From: Knoellia sp. Soil729
GTDB taxonomy: Bacteria; Actinomycetota; Actinomycetes; Actinomycetales; Dermatophilaceae
Length of the DNA stretch: 64,000 nt
Direction of reading: 5' to 3'
Assembly: GCF_001427985.1 (NCBI RefSeq)
Contig: NZ_LMSA01000002.1
Location: 1,294,811 to 1,358,810, forward strand
Below, piece by piece: positions 59,246 through 64,000 of the stretch. Every line of letters begins with the position of its first letter. Position 1 is the stretch's first letter. Position numbers and translations under genes: made by a program. Below the pieces are notes generated by a model. That model was given only the letters and a program-made list of their open reading frames with translations. It searched no databases and was not told the DNA's origin.

Positions 59246-60973
59246 ATGAGACCGGCGCAGGGCAGGATGACCCCCGTGCACAGTCCTTTGAACAGCCGGT
59301 ATGCCGACCTGGTCCGTCTCCTCACCCGTTACGGTCGCTCGGACCTGGTGTCCGGCGCCCAGCTCGACGAGTTCGCCGTCGGTGAGCCGAGCGCCGGGGA
59401 GGACGCGGAGGTCGCCACGGAGGACGTCCCGACCGCGGAGCAGTTCGCGACCGACCTGGAGCGGATGGGCCCCACCTTCGTCAAGCTCGGGCAGCTGCTC
59501 TCGACCCGCTTCGACCTGCTCCCTGCCGCCTACACGACGGCGTTGGGCCGCCTCCAGGACTCGGTCGAGCCGATCCCGTTCGAGGAGATCCGTGAGGTGG
59601 TGGAGTCCGAGCTCGGTGCCCGCATCGAGGACCGGTTCAGTGACTTCTCCACCGAGCCGCTCGCCGCAGCCTCGCTCGGTCAGGTGCACGCCGCGACGCT
59701 CCGCAACGGACGAGAGGTCGTCGTCAAGGTGCAGCGTCCGGGTGTGCGCGAGACAGTGCGGGACGACATGGAGGTCCTCGCCCGCCTCGCGAGCCTCGCC
59801 GACAGGCGGACCTCTGCCGGTCGACGCTTCGGCTTCGGCCAGCTGCTCAGCCAGTTCCGCCGGTCGCTGGCGGGCGAGCTGGACTACCGCCGAGAGGCCA
59901 AGAACCTCGAGCTCTTCGGGGAGCTGACGGCGGACTACGACCTGCTCGTCGTGCCGAAGCCGACGATGGACTACACGACGAGCCGGGTCCTGACGATGGA
60001 GCGCATCGAGGGCCGCAAGGTGACCGATGTGGGTCGCCTCGGGCTCCTCGACGTGGAGGCGCGCCCCATCGTCGAGCAGCTCTTCGCCGCCTACCTGCGG
60101 ATGATCCTCGACCGCGGGGTCCTGCACGCCGACCCGCACCCCGGCAACCTGCTGCTCACCGACGACGGACGCCTGGCGCTGCTCGACCTGGGCATGACCG
60201 CGTCGGTGCCGCCGCGGATCCAGGAGGAGGTCGTCAAGCTCCTCCTGTCCATCAGCGAGGGCGACGGCGAGGAGACGGCGACGATCCTCGCCTCCATGGG
60301 TCACCCCATCGAGGGGTACGACGCCGCGGCCTTCCGCGACGACGTGAGCCACCTCGTGTCCGAGGCGGTGGCGAGCGGGCCCGACCTGCAGGTGGGCACC
60401 GTGCTCGTGGACCTCAGCCGGCTGTCGGGCACCCATGGCCTGCGTCCGCCGGCCGAGATGTCCATGATCGGGAAGGCCCTGCTCAACCTCGACCAGACGA
60501 CCAGCCACCTGGACCCGGACTTCGCGCCGGCCGAGGCGATCCGTGACAACGTCAGCCAGATCTTCCGTTCCGGGCTCAAGACCTCGCCGGCAGGGCTGCT
60601 GTCCGCAGCGATCGAGGCCAAGAACTTCACCGCCCAGCTCCCCAAGCGCGCCAACCGGATCCTCGACGCCATGGCCGACGGAGAGTTCACGGTCAGGGTC
60701 AACGCGATCGACGAGGAGCGCCTGCACCTCGTCCTGCAACGGATGGCGAACCGGCTCACGCTGGGCCTCATCATCGCGGCCACGCTCATCGGCGCCTCGT
60801 TCATGATGCGGGTGCCCTCGTCCTGGACGATCCTGGGCTACCCGGGGATCGCCATCTTCTTCTTCCTCCTCGCCGCCGTCGGCGCAGTGGTCCTGGCCGC
60901 CTGGATCATCGCCACCGACCGCAAGGTGGCCCGGGCGCCCGAGCGGCGGCAGTCGCCCCCGGGCATGGAGTGA
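59246..60973 (+). CDS. ABC1/AarF/UbiB-family atypical kinase
   Basis: 575 aa from ATG 59246 (ATG 59267 is equally possible). UbiB-like kinase core: the KxGQ motif as FVKLGQLLSTRFDLLP, the Ala-rich loop LAAASLGQVHAATL in place of a Gly-rich loop, VVVKVQRPGV (catalytic Lys), ERIEGRKV, HADPHPGNLLL and LLDLGMTA (metal-binding Asp). Two C-terminal transmembrane helices (LTLGLIIAATLIGASFMM and IAIFFFLLAAVGAVVLAAW) anchor it. The family supports quinone or lipid metabolism; the target is unknown here. It is convergent with the SDR gene (10-nt gap). Confidence 0.92.
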   Translation: MRPAQGRMTPVHSPLNSRYADLVRLLTRYGRSDLVSGAQLDEFAVGEPSAGEDAEVATEDVPTAEQFATDLERMGPTFVKLGQLLSTRFDLLPAAYTTALGRLQDSVEPIPFEEIREVVESELGARIEDRFSDFSTEPLAAASLGQVHAATLRNGREVVVKVQRPGVRETVRDDMEVLARLASLADRRTSAGRRFGFGQLLSQFRRSLAGELDYRREAKNLELFGELTADYDLLVVPKPTMDYTTSRVLTMERIEGRKVTDVGRLGLLDVEARPIVEQLFAAYLRMILDRGVLHADPHPGNLLLTDDGRLALLDLGMTASVPPRIQEEVVKLLLSISEGDGEETATILASMGHPIEGYDAAAFRDDVSHLVSEAVASGPDLQVGTVLVDLSRLSGTHGLRPPAEMSMIGKALLNLDQTTSHLDPDFAPAEAIRDNVSQIFRSGLKTSPAGLLSAAIEAKNFTAQLPKRANRILDAMADGEFTVRVNAIDEERLHLVLQRMANRLTLGLIIAATLIGASFMMRVPSSWTILGYPGIAIFFFLLAAVGAVVLAAWIIATDRKVARAPERRQSPPGME

Positions 60974-60983
60974 CCAGGTCGGC

Positions 60984-61805
60984 TCAGAGGCCGAGCAGTG
61001 CCTCGCTGCGCTCCCACAGCCCCTGGGCCAGGGCAGGGTCCCCGACCTGCGGGTTGACCTTGCCGGGCTTGTTGTTCTCGTAGTACCTGCCCGGCTCCCA
61101 CGTGAAGCCGGGCGTGCCCGCGGCGAGCCAGGTGAGCCGCCCGCCACCGGTCTCCACGTCGGTCAGGAAGCGCGACAGCGGGGTGCGGTAGACGAAGCGC
61201 ATGAGGCTCGGCGTGTCGTTGGCGAAGTTGGTCCGGATGACACCGGGGTGGAAGGCGGCCGCGGCGATGCCCTGCTCGGAGAAGCGGCGGTGCAGCTCCC
61301 GGGTGAACAGCACGTTGGCCAGCTTGCCGTCGCCGTAGGCCTTGTTGGCGCTCCAGCTCTTCGCGTTGTCGAGGTCGTCGAGGTCGAGGTGGCCGAACAG
61401 CCGGTGGGCGGCGCTGGACGTCTGGATCACCTTCGCGCGGGACTCGACGAGCCGGTCCATGAGCAGGTGCGTGAGGAGGAAGGGCGCCAGGTGGTTGACT
61501 TGGAAGGTCTTGTCGAAACCGTCCTTGGTGCTCTCCTGACCGAAGAGCCCACCGGCGTTGTTGGCCAGCACGTCGATGCGCGGGTGGCTGGCCAGCAGGT
61601 CCATGGCCAACGTCCGGACCTGGTCGAGGTCCGCGAAGTCGGCCACGTGCCACGGAGCGTCCCACCGTGAGGCGACCGCGGCCGTCTTCTCCGGTGAGCG
61701 ACCGACGAGGACGACCTCGTGGCCCAGGGCCCGGAGCTGGCCTGCCGACGCGGCGCCGATGCCGTCGCTGGCACCCGTGATGACGATGGTCTGCTGCTCA
61801 GGCAT
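60984..61805 (-). CDS. Short-chain dehydrogenase/reductase
   Basis: 273 aa from ATG 61805. Classical SDR: TGASDGIG at 10-17 for the dinucleotide, NNAG at 82-85, Ser131, Tyr157 and Lys161 (YGDGK) as the catalytic set. The sequence resembles retinol-dehydrogenase/WW-domain-oxidoreductase-like SDRs (FQVNHLAPFLLTHLL, KVIQTSSAAH). Substrate unknown. Confidence 0.9.
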   Translation of the reverse strand: MPEQQTIVITGASDGIGAASAGQLRALGHEVVLVGRSPEKTAAVASRWDAPWHVADFADLDQVRTLAMDLLASHPRIDVLANNAGGLFGQESTKDGFDKTFQVNHLAPFLLTHLLMDRLVESRAKVIQTSSAAHRLFGHLDLDDLDNAKSWSANKAYGDGKLANVLFTRELHRRFSEQGIAAAAFHPGVIRTNFANDTPSLMRFVYRTPLSRFLTDVETGGGRLTWLAAGTPGFTWEPGRYYENNKPGKVNPQVGDPALAQGLWERSEALLGL

Positions 61806-61876
61806 GCGAAGGCTCTCTGTGGGTCCGTGGGAAGTCCGTTGTCGCACTCTCGCAGATCGCCGCGAGGTCGCATGCG

Positions 61877-62410
61877 TCAGTGGCGGGGAGGAAGGTGCGC
61901 GCCTCGGGCCGCCGCGAGGATGGCGACGATCTCCACGGCGCCCGGGCTGACGTGCTCGACCTCCTCGGGTGGGATCCCCGCCGCGTGGAACAGCCAGCTG
62001 CCCGGCGCGGCTGAGTAGCTGAGGATGACGTCCGAGGTCGTCTCGTGGCGGGTTGCCGGGACCTGGGACCAGGTGGAGCAGATCCACCCGATGGCGTCAT
62101 GGATGCTCAGCCGCACGGCACGGTCCTTGCCCTCGCACTCCAGCGCCGCCTCCAGCTCGGCATGCAGGGAGGCCAGGACGTCGAGGAGGTGGTCCACGCT
62201 CGCCTCCTCGTCTGAGGCGAGCGGTGCTCCGGCCCACATGTTGCGAGTGGCCTCCCACGCCTCGAGGTCCTCGCGCGGGATGTCGAACCGCTGCAGCAGC
62301 TCGTCGACGGTCGCGCTCGAGTCACCCTCCCCGTGAGCAGCCAGCTCTGCCTGGTGCTCGCGCAGCAGACTTCCCCCTCGCCGCTGGCTGTCGTCCGTCG
62401 GGGTGAGCAC
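61877..62410 (-). CDS. Conserved protein of unknown function
   Basis: 177 aa from GTG 62410, the likely start because upstream sequence in frame is Arg/Pro-rich noise. Mostly helical and acidic: RRGGSLLREHQAELAAHGEG, then VDELLQRFDIPREDLEAWEA, DHLLDVLASLHAELEAALEC and GWICSTWSQVPATRHETT. No signal peptide, membrane segment or known motif. Start codon and boundaries are only moderately sure. It lies upstream of the SDR on the same strand (71-nt gap). Confidence 0.6.
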   Translation of the reverse strand: MLTPTDDSQRRGGSLLREHQAELAAHGEGDSSATVDELLQRFDIPREDLEAWEATRNMWAGAPLASDEEASVDHLLDVLASLHAELEAALECEGKDRAVRLSIHDAIGWICSTWSQVPATRHETTSDVILSYSAAPGSWLFHAAGIPPEEVEHVSPGAVEIVAILAAARGAHLPPRH

Positions 62411-62598
62411 TGGGTGAAGTCTGCCAAAGGAACTGCTCCGGCGCCCTGCGTAGGCCGTTGACGGCGAGCGTGTCCCAGCGCGGGAGAGGGGCGGAGCCAC
62501 CGCCGGTCGACGCTTGCCGACGGCACAAGGGGAACCACTGCGCCGCAGGCGGACCCGGGGGCGAAGGGGCGTCGGCGCCCGACCCCTACGATCGGCCC

Positions 62599-63660
62599 AT
62601 GACCTCCCCTGACGTGTCCACCGCCAACGCGGTCTCCCCGGACTCTGGTCAGCACTGGTCAGACCAGGGGGCATGGAAGGTCGCGGACGGCATACACCGT
62701 ATTCCGTTGCCGTTGCCGCTCGACGGCCTGAGGGCGGTCAACGTCTATGTCCTCGAGACCGATGAGGGACTGGTCCTCATCGACGGCGGCTGGGCGATCG
62801 AGACGGCGCGCTCGGTCCTGGAGCAGTCGCTCCGGCAGATCGGGGCCGGCTTCGGTGACATCCGGCGCTTCCTCGTGACACACGTGCACCGCGACCACTA
62901 CACGATGGCCGCGGTGGTCGGTGCCGAGCACGGGGCGCAGGTCGCGCTCGGGGCCGACGAACGGCCCGCCCTGGACCTGCTGCGCACTGGCGACGGCTCC
63001 AGCCACGAGGCGATCCTGCGTGGTCTCGTGAGTGCCGGTGCAGGGGACCTCGTCGAGCGCTGGAGTGCGCTGGGCAGTGGTGCGCCAGACCCCGCCATGT
63101 GGAGGTACCCCGACTCCTGGCTCGAGGGCGACCACACGATCGCGGTGGGGGCCCGCACCCTTGACGCGGTGCACACGCCCGGGCACACGCCGGGCCACTT
63201 CGTCTTCGCCGACACCGCCGACCAGGTGCTGTTCGCGGGGGACCACGTCCTGCCGACCATCACGCCGTCCATCGGTTTCACGGCTCCGGCACCGGTGGAC
63301 CCGCTGAGCGACTTCATGGCGTCGCTGACCAAGGTGCGGTCGCTGCCGGACCTGCGCCTGCTGCCTGCCCACGGACCGGTCGCGCCGTCCTCGCACGCCC
63401 GAGTGGACGAGCTGCTCGCCCACCACGAGCACCGGCTCACGCTCAGCCTGGCGGCCCTGCGTCACGGAGCCGCCACCGGTTTCGACGTCGCGCACGAGCT
63501 CGGCTGGACCCGGCACGAGCGTTCCTTCGGCGAGCTCGACATCTTCAACCAGGGCCTGGCCGCGCAGGAGACCAAGGCCCACCTCGAGCTCCTGGTCGCC
63601 CGTGGTCTGGTCACCCGCGAGGAGACCGCAGACGGGGTGGTCTTCGCGCTGGTCCCCTGA
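62599..63660 (+). CDS. Metallo-beta-lactamase-fold hydrolase
   Basis: 353 aa from ATG 62599, supported by TACGAT 6 nt upstream (leaderless). MBL fold with metal site THVHRDHY (His95, His97, Asp99, His100), then HTPGHTPGHFVF, LFAGDHVLPTI (bridging Asp) and LLPAHGPV (last His). The C-terminal 80 residues form a helical, winged-helix-like domain (HHEHRLTLSLAALRHGA) typical of LACTB2/glyoxalase II-like hydrolases. Substrate unknown, possibly a thioester. Confidence 0.88.
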   Translation: MTSPDVSTANAVSPDSGQHWSDQGAWKVADGIHRIPLPLPLDGLRAVNVYVLETDEGLVLIDGGWAIETARSVLEQSLRQIGAGFGDIRRFLVTHVHRDHYTMAAVVGAEHGAQVALGADERPALDLLRTGDGSSHEAILRGLVSAGAGDLVERWSALGSGAPDPAMWRYPDSWLEGDHTIAVGARTLDAVHTPGHTPGHFVFADTADQVLFAGDHVLPTITPSIGFTAPAPVDPLSDFMASLTKVRSLPDLRLLPAHGPVAPSSHARVDELLAHHEHRLTLSLAALRHGAATGFDVAHELGWTRHERSFGELDIFNQGLAAQETKAHLELLVARGLVTREETADGVVFALVP

Positions 63661-63691
63661 CATCACCGCCGCGCCGCGCTTTGATGTACCC

Positions 63692-64000
63692 ATGACGGCA
63701 ACGAAGCCTCCGGTCACCGACCTGCGCGTCGCCCTGTTCGCCACGTGCTTCAACGACACGATGTGGCCGGAGACACCCAGGGCCACCGTGCGGCTCCTCG
63801 AGCGGCTCGGCGTCACGGTGGAGTTCCCGATGGACCAGACCTGCTGTGGCCAGATGATGACGAACACCGGGTATGCCGGGAAGGCCGTTCCGCTCGTGCG
63901 TCGCTTCGTCGACGTGTTCGCGGGCTACGACGCGGTCGTGGCGCCCTCGGGCTCGTGCGTCGGCTCGGTCCGCGAGCAGCACCCGATGATCGCCCACCTC
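63692..64000 (+). CDS. lutA: LutA-type Fe-S oxidoreductase (CCG domain), N-terminal part
   Basis: 103 codons from ATG 63692, cut by the window edge. The start VALFATCFNDTMWPETPRAT and the cluster segment FPMDQTCCGQMMTNTGYAGK, then YDAVVAPSGSCVGSVREQHP, match LutA/GlpC-type cysteine-rich (CCG) proteins. LutA works with LutB and LutC in L-lactate oxidation; lutBC would be expected just past the right edge. Confidence 0.87.
   Translation, partial: MTATKPPVTDLRVALFATCFNDTMWPETPRATVRLLERLGVTVEFPMDQTCCGQMMTNTGYAGKAVPLVRRFVDVFAGYDAVVAPSGSCVGSVREQHPMIAHL

Larger units (their letters stand above)
123..63878. repeat. Dispersed octamer GTATGCCG / CGGCATAC, about 46 copies
   Basis: By eye: GTATGCCG starts at 123, 254, 2894, 4919, 7111, 9471, 13723, 15568, 17024, 23505, 27265, 32525, 35658, 39908, 44327, 45908, 46402, 48313, 49974, 57519, 58317, 59299, 63871. 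CGGCATAC starts at 180, 275, 2966, 7353, 11308, 12164, 13876, 16001, 17767, 17996, 19386, 21134, 25333, 25707, 29140, 34555, 36477, 41306, 45394, 46794, 49898, 59002, 62688. That is 23 in each direction. The next base is most often T, then G; GTATGCCGTCCG recurs several times. Confidence 0.85.

Noticed and set aside
123-63878. GTATGCCG as a KOPS/AIMS or Chi signal
   Set aside because: Those are strand-polar; here 23 copies lie in each orientation across 64 kb.

Overview
The window is about 64 kb of chromosomal DNA from a high-G+C (roughly 70% by eye) actinobacterium. Evidence for this is the argA-clpC-lsr2-lysS neighbourhood, an Lsr2 nucleoid protein, a SigE-family sigma factor, a DesA3-type desaturase paired with a flavin/2Fe-2S reductase, and many promoters of TANNNT type placed 6-7 nt before the start codon (leaderless mRNAs). 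The gene set resembles the Intrasporangiaceae (Janibacter/Knoellia type), but that placement is an inference. No rRNA, tRNA, intact insertion sequence, prophage or CRISPR array was found. Both ends are cut inside genes: argA at the left, a lutA-like gene at the right.

Layout. 0-11 kb, minus strand: partial argA, clpC with a candidate ClgR box, a membrane-anchored protein, an SPFH protein, a sigma factor/membrane protein/zinc-finger operon, an FhuF-like Fe-S fragment, lsr2, a small membrane protein, lysS, an OsmC protein and an XRE regulator. 11-21 kb: a complete myo-inositol catabolic operon (iolG, iolE, iolC, an aldolase-like gene, iolB, iolD, a second iolG, iolA) with a divergent GntR regulator; adjacent genes overlap by 1-8 nt. 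21-26 kb: DUF427 protein, then nrdAB preceded by a cobalamin riboswitch and two NrdR-box-like sites. 26-32 kb: a complete Mrp Na+/H+ antiporter operon (A/B fused, C, D, E, F, G). 32-38 kb: a CRP-like regulator convergent with an MFS transporter fused to a cyclic-nucleotide-binding domain; desaturase plus reductase under a palindromic operator; a frameshifted hydrolase. 38-46 kb: a BMP-type nucleoside ABC transporter, a cupin, an MTA/SAH deaminase and an MTI-phosphorylase-like protein, together a likely purine (methylthio)nucleoside uptake and salvage locus. 46-51 kb: gamma-glutamyltransferase, MATE exporter, two DUF202 proteins, DUF2277, thioesterase. 51-64 kb: dnaB behind a cluster of DnaA-box-like sites, an MDMPI-type gene flanked by repeats, a secreted peptide, NERD, DUF2945, DUF488 and META proteins, a broken Nei remnant, a 2H phosphoesterase, an ABC1 kinase, an SDR, a metallo-beta-lactamase-fold hydrolase and partial lutA.

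Two window-wide signals stand out. First, the octamer GTATGCCG (either strand) occurs about 46 times, about 20-fold above a simple composition estimate, equally on both strands, in and between genes, and often at the cost of rare codons. Second, many operon ends carry very long, near-perfect hairpins (up to 25 bp stems, no U-tract), some of which are members of sequence families whose arms co-vary.
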